A stretch of DNA of 64,000 nucleotides, from positions 39,281,988 to 39,345,987 of the forward strand of contig OZ024882.1 in the NCBI GenBank assembly GCA_964017185.1. Direction: 5' to 3'. Within the stretch, counting starts at the first letter, position 1. Every line of letters begins with the position of its first letter. The translations under genes and the position numbers were made by a program. This DNA is from Rugalucina vietnamica (taxonomy: Eukaryota > Mollusca > Bivalvia > Lucinida > Lucinidae). Below the pieces are notes generated by a model that made no database searches, had not been told where the DNA came from, and worked only from the letters and a program-made list of their open reading frames with translations. Shown here one piece after another: positions 24,656 to 36,444 of this stretch.

Positions 24656-25352
24656 AATCAGCATGGTTGTCTGCAGGCGAATGCCAAGGACGATGCAAAT
24701 GTTACTAATTCAAAATTAAATGCACTGAATTGTAAAGTTGCAAATGAATAAAGGTTCTCTAACATTATTCACCACAAAATGATCAAGCAATTATAAAATA
24801 TAGAAAAATATATATCAAAAGGGTTGCATAAAACAGCTTTTGCTCATTAAAAGTAGATGTGTTAGCCTTACATTTGGCAAATATGTCATGAAACATTACA
24901 AACAAACGAAAACGATGTGCATATTTAGATTCTATAGGTTCAATAACATAGATATTTAGACACCAAAAGCAGAAAAATCGGTCAATGCAGTGAAGTATAA
25001 TGTGAAAAACTGTTAATTTAAACCTTCGAAGGCGGCCATTTTGAAAATGACCGCCATTTTGTTCGCAATTATGAAACAAAAGTGAAAATTTAGATTCGAT
25101 GAGTTCTTAAACATGGACATTGACACCAAAAACCTAAAAAAAAACAGTCAATGCAGTGAAGTTTGGGATGGCAAACTATGATATGTAGTCTTTCAGGGCG
25201 GCCATTTTGAAAATGGCCGCCATTTTGTCCGCCATTTTGAATTTTCGCTGGACAACGATATTTTTCAAAACAGTTGGGTATTCTGAGCCTCCATGCCAAA
25301 TTTCATGCTTGTATCACCAAATGCACGATTTTTCACTAATCTGCCTAGCTAT

Positions 25353-25565
25353 TACTGTAAATCCGGAAATTTTCGCGAGAACTTAATTTTCGCTAATATT
25401 CGCGAAGTCGTTGCTTCGCGAAAATAAAGTTCTCGCTAATAAAGAATTACTATAAGCTTTATAGACTGCACGAGTACTCGCTCGCGAATTCAAGAACTCG
25501 CTAATAATTCAGAAATCGAAAATTCGCGAAATAAAAGTCTCGCGAAAATTTCCGAATTTACAGTA
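25353..25565. mobile_element. 213 bp MITE, TACTGTAAAT termini
   Basis: Ends TACTGTAAATCCGGAAATTT and its inverse (AAATTTCCGAATTTACAGTA). The interior has repeated TTCGCGAAAAT/TTCGCTAAT words. It lies exactly between the inverted-repeat arm (to 25346) and the inverted duplicate starting at 25565. A TA target is possible. Confidence 0.75.
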
Positions 25566-26090
25566 TTCATTGTAAATACTTGCAAAGTTCGAAAGACTAG
25601 GTTGCCGTATTATCGTGCGTTACTTTAATTTTGACGTATTTTGTTTTAACCCGTGGTTGTTCGGGAAAAAAATCATGAGAAATTGGCTTCTTAAGTGAAA
25701 GTGTGATGTCAAAAAGCAAAATCATCCAACAGTTAGTCAAAACTTTGAAGAAAATGAGAAAAGTACGTAACATTTTTGGGCGAATGTTATTTTCGTGTAT
25801 GGCCGAACTTGCAAAACAATAATCTCCTCGAATGTTTGCGAGTCCTATCGAAGCCTATGCATCAGTAGAACACTCGGCAATTAGAGGCATGTACGTAGAT
25901 CCGGATAGGCTAGATCGTTCGTTGGAAAGGTCTATTTAAATAATTCAAATAAAAGTTTGTAAAAACTTACCGCTAAAGTTTCCTCCAAAAATGGCGGCGA
26001 ATCCGAAGGAAACTACCGCAATCATACGTGAAAATGCCGCCGATCATGCGTTACGACCTCTTTTCATGCGTTTCGAATGGACACGGTGAT
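25565..26090 (+). repeat. Inverted duplicate segment, copy 2
   Basis: Plus-oriented partner of 18186-18712 and includes the putative exon at 25991. The A/T-rich 5' part carries TATTTAAATA near 25935. Confidence 0.8.
25991..26089 (+). CDS. Putative first coding exon, copy 2 (unknown protein)
   Basis: Same 32-codon frame as 18185-18283 on the opposite strand, identical at every base. It ends TGG ACA CGG TGA; the TGA overlaps a possible splice donor (CACG|GTGATA). TATTTAAATA lies ~55 bp upstream of the ATG. If spliced, the protein continues elsewhere; no following exon was found before 28 kb. No domain recognised. Confidence 0.35.
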   Translation: MAANPKETTAIIRENAADHALRPLFMRFEWTR

Positions 26091-26188
26091 AAATAGTCAA
26101 GAAAAGAAATATAAAGTACAAATTTCCCGACATCTGAAAATGCCCGTCCGCAGCTTTTACCATCCGGTTTGTGCTTCTCGCTTTGTAA

Positions 26189-26210
26189 CAACAACAACAA
26201 CAACAACAAC
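26189..26210. repeat. (CAA)n microsatellite
   Basis: Seven ACA/CAA triplets in a row. Confidence 0.9.
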
Positions 26211-26254
26211 TATATACATGTGTATACCCTTAAGCAAACACATGTGTGTTTGCT

Positions 26255-27677
26255 ATAATTATCGTTCCCATAGACTCCCATTGTAATTTGTCCCAAAACA
26301 AGACTCATTCATAATCATATGCTTCGCATTCGCAACTTATAGTGGACCCCAACACATTCAGCAGACGAGAGAATGCCCCAGGCCGTGTACAAGTGCAACG
26401 AAAAAATAGGGCGTTAGCCAGCATTTAAGGACGGTATTTTTCGCTGTTTAAGGACACCCCAAAATCGCTCAACAATGAAAAAATGATTATTCAAAAATCA
26501 CTGCATCCTCAATTTGGCCACTGTACGGCAAAACAGCAGCTGATTGAATCACACAATATAGCAAAATATTCGAGAAAGGTTATACTATCATGTGACAAAA
26601 CAAGGCCGTCGTCGCCTGTGCGGCAGGTCCGGCGAGCACTGGACCACTTTTTTGGCCGACCATAGTATCCGCCGTACCACTTTTTTCGATCGCCGCAGCA
26701 GTGCCTATATGTCTTTGTTCTTCTAATCGTCTCATCTTGAACGAGTCACGGCTAATTGATGAAATTATCATCAACACCCGAAACTTGTGTCATCAAGGCA
26801 AAGGTGCGAAAACAAACATCACAGGAATCACGAGGCATGTCAAAACATTGACATCTATTTGATTGGATATTAGGATTTAATAATACATTAGAGTTGTAAT
26901 TAAATTGTTGCCTTTTAATCCAATCTTCGTTTTTTATTTTGTATGCCACAATGATATGATAAAGACGAAACATGGGATAACACTGTTAATCTCGAAATAT
27001 AGTTTATCAAAGAAAATGTTGACTGGCAAATAATTAATATACAAAACATTTTGAATTTGCATGAATTTGCATGCATGTATATTTTAAGTTCTGAGACTGT
27101 GTTAATAGTAATGTGTCAATGTAATTCCATTATCGAGATATGTATGCAAGTGCCGCCCGTTAGAAAATCAGCCTAAAACTTTTCGGTTCCCACAACGCCG
27201 GTACATTCGGTGTGAAAAGTTTTAATCCGTCTTGGTTCGACAGTAGGCCACTGCATGATAAGACTCACAAAGGGGTCGAAAAAAATGTTAAAAAGAAACC
27301 GTTTTTCTGATAAATCTTTCAATTTGAACTGTCTGAATTTCGGTCATTTTTGTTAACAAAAACGATCGAAACTCTGATCCCAAAACGCGTTTAGAGGCAC
27401 CAATTTATCAAAATTTTCTCAGGGGAGATCCCGAACCCCCCTCGTGCTCTCCCCCTCTCGTGCCTTTGGCACTCGACCATGTCTTCCGCCGGACCACTTT
27501 TTAGAACGCGGCGACGGCTCTGCAAAAGACGGTTGATAGATACCAAGTGGCATATAACTGTTTGGTAGCCCTGAAGATATGCCACTTGTAGATACGCATT
27601 TATGACCATCTTAAATTTACCGCGGTAGATCTGCCCACACTTTAGGCCAATCGCTTGCAACGTTATAGTTACTGGTC
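26255..27677. mobile_element. GGGCAGAGACC element split by a ~910 bp insert
   Basis: 26255-26601 matches the left two thirds and 27517-27677 the right third of the element at 36445-36912. Between them lies an insert with ends GGCCGTCGTCGCC and the approximate inverse GGCGACGGCTC, each followed inward by a GGACCACTTTTT motif, flanked by CAAAA. It entered within a few bases of the same ACAAAAGA site hit by the LINE at 6778. The insert has no recognised gene. Confidence 0.55.
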
Positions 27678-27778
27678 TCTGTCCTAAAGACACACATTAT
27701 TTCATTTATTTTGACGTGATATTGCAACAATAACCACGATGCTGTTTGATGCTTGGTTAAATGTATCATAGTCTTGGA

Positions 27779-28664
27779 GCTATTCAAAAGTCAACTGACC
27801 CCCTACTTCAATAAGTCCAAAAAAGACAAGTTTGTCTCTCTACATGGTAAAGATCACGGCTACCAAACAGTTAAATGCGTAACCCCCGGTTAAGAATAGA
27901 CATCCGATTCACGTCCTTCTGGTTTTGCGTGTGAGGTGCAACAAAATGTAAACAAAACATACACTACTCGGATCGATCGATAATTATTTTGTAGTACAGA
28001 ACGGTATCAAAAATCTAAGAATGCTATTTTGTCACTTATACTGCATTTACACTATGTTCCCGCCGGTCACCGCGGCCATGTTTCAGACAACCGTGAGCAA
28101 AACGGGATAACCGTGAGGCAATGCAGGGGAACAAGATAGGCAAACGTAGCACGCCGGGATAACCGTGGACACCGTGACAAATTTTTTTGACAGTTTAAAA
28201 ATCTGCCACGGCAGTCACGGTGCTATTCAAAAGTCAACTGACCCCCTACTTCAATAAGTCCAAAAAAGACAAGTTTGTCTCTCTACATGGTAAAGATCAT
28301 GGCTACCAAACAGTTAAATGCGTAACCCCCGGTTAAGAATAGACATCCGATTCACGTCCTTCTGGTTTTGCGTGTGAGGTGCAACAAAATTTAAACAAAA
28401 CATACACTACTCGGATCGATCGATAATTATTTTGTAGTACAGAACGGTATCAAAAATCTAAGAATGCTATTTTGTCACTTATACTGCGTTTACACTATGT
28501 TCCCGCCGGTCACCGCGGCCATGTTTCAGACAACCGTGAGCAAAACGGGATAACCGTGAGGCAATGCAGGGGAACAAGATAGGCAAACGTAGCACGCCGG
28601 GATAACCGTGGACACCGTGACAAATTTTTTGACAGTTTAAAAATCTGCCACGGCAGTCACGGTG
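27779..28664. repeat. 443 bp tandem duplication
   Basis: 27779-28221 is followed without a gap by 28222-28664, differing at about four positions (for example GATCACGG/GATCATGG). The junction reads CAGTCACGGT|GCTATTCAAA. The unit includes the left terminus of the element at 28483, so that terminus is present twice. Confidence 0.9.
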
Positions 28665-29521
28665 GAAATGAGAAACGTAATGGGCCGTGATAAAACGGAC
28701 TGAACGTAACACCGTGACAGAACATAATAGTACGTAGCGAAACGTGGAGGCGGTCTGTAGTGCAACGGGAAGCTTGTGAATAGCCCGGCAAGCTACGGAT
28801 CTTCCACGTTCTGTTGCGTTTGATCACGGTTGTCTCACGTCTTGTCTTGTTTCCTTCGGAATACTCAACACGTTTTGTTGCGTTAAGTTACGGTGCGTTA
28901 TGGTCTTTGACGGTGTTCATCCCGTTCTACTACGTATTTTACGTTCTGTTACGGTTATCACATCGCGTGAAGTTTATAGATCATGGGGACAAGTTCCTTC
29001 ATATTGTACCAGTCACTATAGTAAACAATACAGACCATACGCTGCACTATGCAATTGAAGAAGAATTACAATCCCGAACTTTCTTAACCAACTCTGCAGT
29101 CGGTTGTTGAGGAGCGCGATTGTTATTATTTCAAAGGACTTATTCGTAAACAAAAGGAAAAAATGTGCTTTATATTGTATGGTGTCTACATTTCGTCCGT
29201 AGCTGACCTTGACAGACCGAAAAAACGTGTTACGCCTTGGTCAAAACGCAACTGACCGCAACAGAACGTAACAAGCCATAATAGAACGTGCTAATAATCG
29301 TGATAGATCATGGATAACCGTAACGTACCTTAGCGCCTTCCTGACACACCGGCTTATCACTACCACGGCTTGTTACGGATATCGTAATACAACGTAAGAA
29401 AACGTAACAAAACGTAATAGATCTTAAAAATCAGAGAAATGTATTACCAAAACTCCACGGCATGCTACGTTTCTAGCAAACAGGGCTGCCGGGGCCGCCG
29501 GGAACATAGTGTAAACGCAGT
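28483..29521. mobile_element. Foldback-type element with CGTAACAGAACGTAAC words
   Basis: Outer ends ACTGCGTTTACACTATGTTC and its inverse (GAACATAGTGTAAACGCAGT). Inside, words such as AACGTAACACCGTGACAGAA, GATAACCGTGAG and AACGTAACAAAACGTAATAG recur in both orientations (28530-28980 and 29220-29430). An extra copy of the left end at ~28041 results from the tandem duplication. No coding capacity. Confidence 0.65.
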
Positions 29522-30861
29522 ATTATTTATCATTGTTAGACAGCACCAAAACAGTCTGCAAAATTACTTGATGTTTTTGGGGGTTATTTGTTCCCTCCTT
29601 CGAAACGCGTTTCAACACGGTCAAGAACGGCAAAATACAACTAAAAATTGGGCAATTTGCTGTTAAATATCATGTTTTTGTGATTGTTCCATGACAAATT
29701 TGTAGTTATATAATAAATAAATTACAACTGATATCTGTCACAGTATTCACTTTTCTTAGGGTTCAACATTTATTTTTCGAAGGGAAGAAAAAAAAATGGT
29801 TAAGCATTTAATCATTAAAATAAGAAGGATTTATTTCAAGATATGTTTGAAAACCTCTGCCTGTTTTATGATATTTAACATTCTCTGTACAGCGTTTTAG
29901 ATGAAAGCAAACGGAAAAAAAAAAAAAAAAAAAAAAAAGCAAATTACAGTATTCACAATGTTTTAAAGTCTAAGTTTTACCATAAACAGGAATACCATAC
30001 ATGTGAATTGCAGTGTTTTGTATTGCATGTTTGTTGCAAAAATGTTTGTATTTTGATATATACCAAGTATTCTCACTGCAAACATCACAAATAAACCAAT
30101 TTTGGATTTTTTTTTCATTTTCCTTGAGAGGGGTTGTCTATATGTATTAACTGGGTTAATTATTTTTAACATTATCACTCACTAAAACCATGAGCAAAAG
30201 GAAAACCAAGGTAAATTTAAGGCAGATTCTCGTTTGTTTGTTTTTTCTTGCACACCACTGTAAGTCAAAAACCCTTCAATAAAACTTGATTTGTAGAGGT
30301 AAAAACTATACAAAAATGACCAGACACTGTGATAATTAAATTGTTAAACGTAGAACTCGAGAGAGAAACTAAAATACAGGTGCTTTTAATGCAGGGGTGT
30401 CCATCTGTCGCATTTTCGCAAAATTTTGCGAATTGAATTCTAAAAAATGCGAATGATGGTTTTGCGAATTTCATGCGATCATGTAAAAAATGTGACGATT
30501 TTGCTATTTCCTTACCTGGCCTTGGTATTTTATCCTGTGTTGAGCCTCTGGTTATCATAAACTGGTACTACTGTTCAGATAGAGTGTATTGATTTTGCTA
30601 ATCGTAATGCGGGAGCCAGTATAAACCCCTACTGACACCTTGTTTTCGCACATATACAGACGCAACATTACGTAACAGCAGGCGATCGATACGCTTGAAT
30701 ACATCAGGGGATTACCTGTCACTTTAGACAATAAACTTAATCTTCATGCCCTGGGCAAATTTACCTGTGTTTGTATTTTATCTTTTTTTTTGTAATGAGG
30801 CGATAAGTGAATGAACTGACCTAATTTAATTCAGGTCAAGTTTGTTGACACAAATGACATC
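29522..30861. other. Unannotated stretch, no gene recognised
   Basis: AT-rich sequence with an A homopolymer at about 29916-29938. No coding feature recognised. Confidence 0.4.
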
Positions 30862-31036
30862 ATGCGCGGATCCAGAGGGGGGGACCGGGGGTCCGGACCC
30901 CCCCTGGAATTTGAAAATTTTACCTAAAAAAAAGGTAATTTCGGGATTTTTTGGGGGTTGGACCCCCCCTCTTCTGTGACCAAAAATTACCATTTTCGTT
31001 GGACCCCCTCTCATGAAAATTTCTGGATCCGCGCAT
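30862..31036. mobile_element. MITE with ATGCGCGGATCCAGA termini (copy 2)
   Basis: 175 bp, ATGCGCGGATCCAGA to TCTGGATCCGCGCAT, with hairpin-forming G/C arms, highly similar to the copy at 12291. Confidence 0.8.
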
Positions 31037-31143
31037 GGACATTTTGGCGGGAATAAACAGAAAATGACATTTTGGCGGGAATTGAAAGAGAGCGTGGATA
31101 CTTGAATTTTATACAGACTTGCTGGTTCATAGGCCTGTGGTGC

Positions 31144-31146
<3 letters not shown>

Positions 31147-31175
<29 letters not shown>
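31147..31175. repeat. T homopolymer
   Basis: A run of about 29 T, possibly the tail of a retrocopy on the minus strand. Confidence 0.8.
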
Positions 31176-31177
<2 letters not shown>

Positions 31178-31369
31178 ATTCAGTTTTAGGTTAAACATGT
31201 ACCATCATACATGTTTTATGTCAAACTCACTAGTGATTCTTTAATTCTTTCTTTACTTTTTTAAATAGAGCAAATGATTCTTTTTTTTCTGGGCGAGACC
31301 AGTACTGCAGGAGGTTGTTTTTTGTGGGTTTGTTGTCACGGGAGTACCGGAGGTTGATTTTTGTTGTTG

Positions 31370-31425
31370 TTTTTGGTGAAGCCCAGGATGTGTGATCCCT
31401 GGTTCTAACTACTGCACCACGGATA
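31370..31425 (-). repeat. tRNA-like SINE fragment (minus)
   Basis: Reading the minus strand, CCGTGGTGCAGTAGTTAGAA resembles a polymerase III A box (TGGNNNAGTNGG-like). A convincing B box was not found, so this is weak. Confidence 0.25.
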
Positions 31426-31827
31426 TTCGCTGTGCTTGTTAACGATGCACACAAGTTTTACTATATGTGCATGGTGAAATTTATAACCTTGCGTTTTGGA
31501 AATTTTTTTTTTTTAATTCATATTGCTACATGTATTCAATTTTAATTTATGACAAACAGTACGTTGATCGTTTTATGCATATTATTAAAAGTTTATAAGC
31601 AAAAACGAAAATGGCAAACATATTTTTATATAAAATAAATTACTACAAACGAAGCAACTCAATGCAATATGGACAGTAGATACTAAGTAACAGCTTTTGG
31701 AAAAAATGTTACAATTAGTGTTTTCATTGTCTTTTCACTTTACTGTTGCGCATAAATAAATTTGCAAAACATATATTGCATAGACTAATTGTCCTCTTAA
31801 ATAAAAAGACTTGTGAAACTGTCTTTT

Positions 31828-33988
31828 ATTATGCCCCCAACTTTGAAAAAGTTGGAAGGGCATATTGCTTTCGGCTTGTCTGTCTGTCTGTCTGTCTGTC
31901 TGTGTGTGTGTGTGTGCGTGTGTACGTCTGTTAACTTTTGAATGGTGAATGTTAGGGATTTGAAATTTCATGTGTGTATTCCTCATGAAAAAATAGTTGA
32001 CCCGTATTTTTTTTCTTGACTGAGTTATGCCCCTTTTCTGAGTTATTTCCCTTTGAAAACAAAATTTGAAAATCTTGTGTGCAAGATATCTCGAAAAGTA
32101 TTTAAGCTAAAGCCTTCATATTTGGTCTACTGGTTGGGGCTGATGAGTAGATGACCTGATCAACTTTTGAGAACTTTCCGTCAAATTTTGACAAAAATAC
32201 GGAATTTTGAAATTTTGATTGATTTTTCCACTTTTCGGTGAAATTTGAAACTTTTGAACGGTGAATGTTACGGAATTGAAATTGCATGTGTGTATTCGTC
32301 ATGAAAAAATAGTTGACCCGTATTTTTTTTCTTGTCTGAGTTATGCCCCTTTTCTGAGTTATTTCCCTTTGAAAACAAAATTTGAAAATATTGTGTGCAA
32401 GATATCTCGAAAAGTATTTAAGCTAGAGCCTTCATATTTGGTATACTGGTTGGGGCTGATGAGTAGATGACCTGATCAACTTTTGAGAACTTTCCGTCAA
32501 ATTTTGACAAAAATACGGAATTTTGAAATTTTGATTGATTTTTCCACTTTTCGGTGAAATTTGAAACTTTTGAACGGTGAATGCTAGGGTTTTGAAATTT
32601 TATATACAGATTCTTCATGAAAAAATAGTTGACCCATATTTTTTTTCATATCCAAGTTATGCCCCTTTTATGAGTTATGTCCCTTTGAAAACAAAATTTG
32701 AAAATATTGTGTGCAAGATATCTCGAAAAGTATTTTAGCTAGAGCCTTCATATTTGGTATACTGGTTGGGGCTGATGAGTAGATGACCTGATCAACTTTT
32801 GAGAACTTTCCGTCAAATTTTGACAAAAGTACGGAATTTTGAAATTTTGATCGATTTTTCCACTTTTCAGTGAAATTTGAAACTTTTGAACGGTGAATGT
32901 TAGGGATTTCAAATTGCATGTGTGTATTCCTCATGAAAAAATAGTTGACCCGTATTTTTTTCTTGACTGAGTTATGCCCCTTTTCTGAGTTATTTCCCTT
33001 TGAAAACAAAATTTGAAAATCTTGTGTGCAAGATATCTCGAAAAGTATTTAAGCTAGAGCCTTCATATTTGGTCTACTGGTTGGGGCTGATGAGTAGATG
33101 ACCTGATCAACTTTTGAGAACTTTCCGTCAAATTTTGACAAAAATACGGAATTTTGAAATTTTGATTGATTTTTCCACTTTTCGGTGAAATTTGAAACTT
33201 TTGAACGGTGAATGCTAGGGTTTTGAAATTTTGTATACAGATTCCTCATGAAAAAATAGTTGACCCATATTTTTTTCATATCCAAGTTATGCCCCTTTTA
33301 TGAGTTATGTCCCTTTGAAAACAAAATTTGAAAATATTGTGTGCAAGATATCTCGAAAAGTATTTAAGCTAGAGCCTTCATATTTGGTATACTGGTTGGA
33401 GCTGATGAGTAGATGACCTGATCAACTGTTGAGAACTTTCCGTCAAATTTTGACAAAAATACGGAATTTTCAAATTTTGATTGATTTTTCCACTTTTCTG
33501 TGAAATTTGAAACTTTTGAACGGTGAATGCTAGGGTTTTGAAATTTTATATACAGATTCCTCATGAAAAAATAATTGACCTGTATTTTTTTCATGTTCAA
33601 GTTATGTGCCTTTTTGGAGTTATGCCCCTATTAAAACAAAATTTGAAAATCTTGTGTGCAAGATATCTGAAAAAGTATTTAAGCTAGAGCCTTCATATTT
33701 GGTATACTGGTTGGGGCTGAGAAGAAGATCACCTGATTAATTGTTTAGGACTTACCGTAAAATTTTGACAAAATAACTCCATTTTGAAATTTTTACTCCA
33801 TTTCTAACTTGTATGCAAAAAGCTTACATTCTGTTTCTGGATCGAGGTCAAAAACATAGGCAACCGAACAGCTTCTTTAGGAAATTAAATTTCACTTCAT
33901 TCAAATGAAATAAATGAATCATACAGGCTGCCAGTTTAGGGACAAGCATACAGTTGGGGGCATAGTGTTTTACAAACACGCATTTCTA
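31828..33988 (+). mobile_element. Pearl-like repeat element with six 315 bp monomers
   Basis: It begins with a hairpin (TATGCCCCCAACTTT, loop, AAAGTTGGAAGGGCATA), followed by a (GTCT)n/(GT)n microsatellite at 31879-31920, and six tandem monomers marked by TTCATATTTGG at 32115, 32431, 32747, 33062, 33377 and 33692 (316-315 bp spacing). It ends with AGTTGGGGGCATAGTGTTTT, the inverse of the start plus a GTGTTTTACAAACAC hairpin. This layout is that of bivalve pearl/CvA-type repeats, thought to be non-autonomous Helitron relatives. Minus-strand frames repeating across the monomers are not genes. Confidence 0.8.
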
Positions 33989-34154
33989 GTTTTTCACATT
34001 AAGAACAGCTATATGTAAATAATAGTCGAAACTCTGGCCCTACTGGCCTATTGGGGGGGGGGGGGGGGGGGGGTCGAAATGGTCAATTTTTATTTTGAGG
34101 CTTTGCTACAAGGGTTTTAAATTTTGCTACAAGAGAAAATGATTTGGACGCCCC

Positions 34155-34732
34155 GGGTCCGTGACACTTCGCCGAAAACCACTTTGCCGAAAAGACACTT
34201 CACTGAAACGACACTTCGCCGAAATATTGACGAAATTCGGCAAAAATGACGAAAAAGATGTTTTTAAGAGTATTTCATACAATGTCATTTTTCATAACTT
34301 TTACTTTAATCCACAGCATTAAAACGATTTTAACGATTAAATTTGTATAAATCTAATCCTAAATTCTAAAGTCTTAAGGAATTAAATGATTAGGTACATC
34401 AATGACCAATTATCAAACTAATAAATATATGACCGTATAAAATATGGCGATAAACATACCTAATTAATCGTATTATTATTGGCATGAACACATTTTACTT
34501 CATAAATAAATCAAACAAGGTAAAACAAACGTAAAACATAATTATAAGGAACTAAGTCCGAATTAAGAAAATTAAAGCTCTTCTAATAACGTAAGTTTCC
34601 CTCAAACATAACTCATTGTTAATCATTTGGCACTTTTGGCGAAGTGTCGCACCGGAGAAGAATTTTCGGCATTGTGTCGTTTCGGCGAAATGTCTTTTCG
34701 GCAAAGTGGTTTTCGGCAAAGTGTCGTGCCCC
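34155..34732. mobile_element. Foldback-type element with CACTTCGCCGAAAA words
   Basis: Left array (34155-34250) has four to five copies of GACACTTCGCCGAAAA. The right array (34628-34732) has six inverse copies (TTTTCGGCAAAGTGTC). The last ~40 bp of each end match as an inverted repeat. The ~380 bp interior is AT-rich. A target-site duplication is not evident. Confidence 0.7.
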
Positions 34733-35089
34733 TGTTCGATTATTTTGCTATCATTCTAATGATTAAATGTGTGACCGAAATTTTGACACAGCTTTTAGCC
34801 ACATATACAGCGGTCAATGGCAAGGAAAGTGTTCACAGAACTTATACAATGTAAAATCATCTGTTCGCTGCCTTGCCGTCCGTTTATAATGACGTAATTA
34901 GCGGGGATCTAAAAATATCCCTATGACTGACCCACATTTTCTTCATGTACAATGCAATCTCAACATGCATTTTGGAGGAGGGAATAAAAATCATGATTAT
35001 AAGGAGACAAATCTGGAAATCCCTTGAGATATATAACATCAATTTATAACTAACAAAATTGCATTGAGAAAATTTTAATAACTTTCTCC

Positions 35090-35617
35090 GGGGGACGGAC
35101 ATGTTCCCCCTCGGACATTTGCCCCCTGTCCAAAAATGGCATGTAAGGACATTTGCCCCCTAACTCATCTAAGGGTTTGGACATTTGCCCCCTCATCAAA
35201 TGTATAAACGAAGGTGGACATTTGCTCCCCTCTCCCCAGCCAGGGGATGGACACACAGACAGTAACATTCTCTTAGAGCTTTTGTTTAGTACTATACATG
35301 CTGATTAAAATTGTTTTGAAATTGCAGAATATTATAATTATTAGGACTCACTATAATTAACATCACTCAATTGTATGATTTTAATTTGATAACTTGTCAG
35401 TGAAAATTGCACTTGCCCATAATAATTGTAAACCAAGCTTTAAATCCATTGATTAGGTGTAAACGGAGGGGGCAAATGTCCTAGGTATGCACATTGGATG
35501 AGGGGGCAAATGTCCAACTCTGCCAATCAGTTAGGGGGCCTTACATGCCATATCAGTTAGGTCCTTACATGCCATATTTGGGCAGGGGGCAAATGTCCAG
35601 GGGGGAACATGTCCTAC
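35090..35617. mobile_element. Foldback element, GACATTTGCCCCCT words, 9-bp TSD (copy 1)
   Basis: Bounded by ACTTTCTCC on both sides (35081-35089 and 35618-35626). Ends GGGGGACGGACATGTTCCCC and the inverse GGGGGAACATGTCC. Arrays of GGACATTTGCCCCCT at the left (35109-35225) and AGGGGGCAAATGTCC at the right (35468-35600) surround an AT-rich core. A second copy is at 41097-41711. No open frame for a transposase. Confidence 0.85.
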
Positions 35618-35735
35618 ACTTTCTCCAGGTGAAAATAAATTACTTGGAAACGCGAGCTGCGAAAGTTTGTTTACCTTTTACTGCACTGGAAGGACGTGAA
35701 TCGGATTTCTTTTCTTAACCGCGGTTACGCATTTA

Positions 35736-36444
35736 ACTGTTTGGTAGCCGTGAAGATACAGCCACTGAATTAAACTCAAAACATTGGCGCACCACCAATT
35801 CTGGTATCTAATTGTTAAGGACTTTTACAGGGAAGGTAAAATAAGGCAATTCAATGACCTTGACTTTTGACCTTTATGATTATAATCACAATAACCCTTA
35901 AAATTGGATTTTGCACCAAAATTACCTATTTTCGACAGAATAACGGGTAAAAGCTGTGACCTTGACCTTCAATTTGTCTGCTTTGTGTACTATTTTTTTC
36001 ATTTTAACATTGTGGTGCACTGTCATGGTGATTTTAACTTAATTCCGTAAGAAAATGAGAAAAATATGAAAATCATTAATGTTGTCATTATACATTATAG
36101 GGGCCATAACTGCGCCTTGTTGACTTCCAAGAGGCGTTGGGAACCCCTACTGAGGCAAAATGTGAGGCTTGGTCCAGTAAATTTGGTTTAAGCACTCAAG
36201 TAATTTCTTAAATGACCATTCCAAGGCTGTTCTGTTGTGATTTATCTTTATGTTGTCTGTTTTTCGGTCTGTTTTTAAGTGCATTTTATTTGAATTTTTC
36301 TATTTTAAAATTCGCGGATGGCCAGTTTCTGTCTGTTCCGCCTTGGGCTTCAGATGTGAAATCATGGAGAGATGCGAAGAGGGTACCGGTTACTGCATTC
36401 CAGAGTCGAAACAGAGAGCACACCTGAAGATGATATTCTCTTTA
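35736..36444. repeat. Dispersed repeat with TGACCTTGACCT motifs, copy 2
   Basis: Homologous to 5740-6432, including ACAGCCACTGAATTAA and the paired TGACCTTGA motifs (near 35854 and 35957), and again followed immediately by a GGGCAGAGACC element. Confidence 0.65.

Larger units (their letters stand above)
21490..25346. mobile_element. Large inverted-repeat element with AAAATGGCGGCCATTTT words
   Basis: Arms at 21490-22015 and 24840-25346 are inverted copies of each other over ~500 bp. Each contains AAAATGGCGGCCATTTT palindromic words in two clusters, and outer ends near TAGCTAGGCAGATTA. The 2.8 kb between them holds a LINE relic, a SINE piece and unassigned DNA. Either one large foldback element or two inverted copies of a smaller repeat. 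Confidence 0.55.

Noticed and set aside
32102..33600. Series of similar 66-113 codon frames on the minus strand
   Set aside because: They repeat once per 315 bp monomer of a pearl-like element and end at the same place in each; they are translations of a tandem repeat and not a gene family.
31828..33988. CRISPR-like array of regular repeats
   Set aside because: Units are 315 bp monomers without spacers, in a eukaryotic context.
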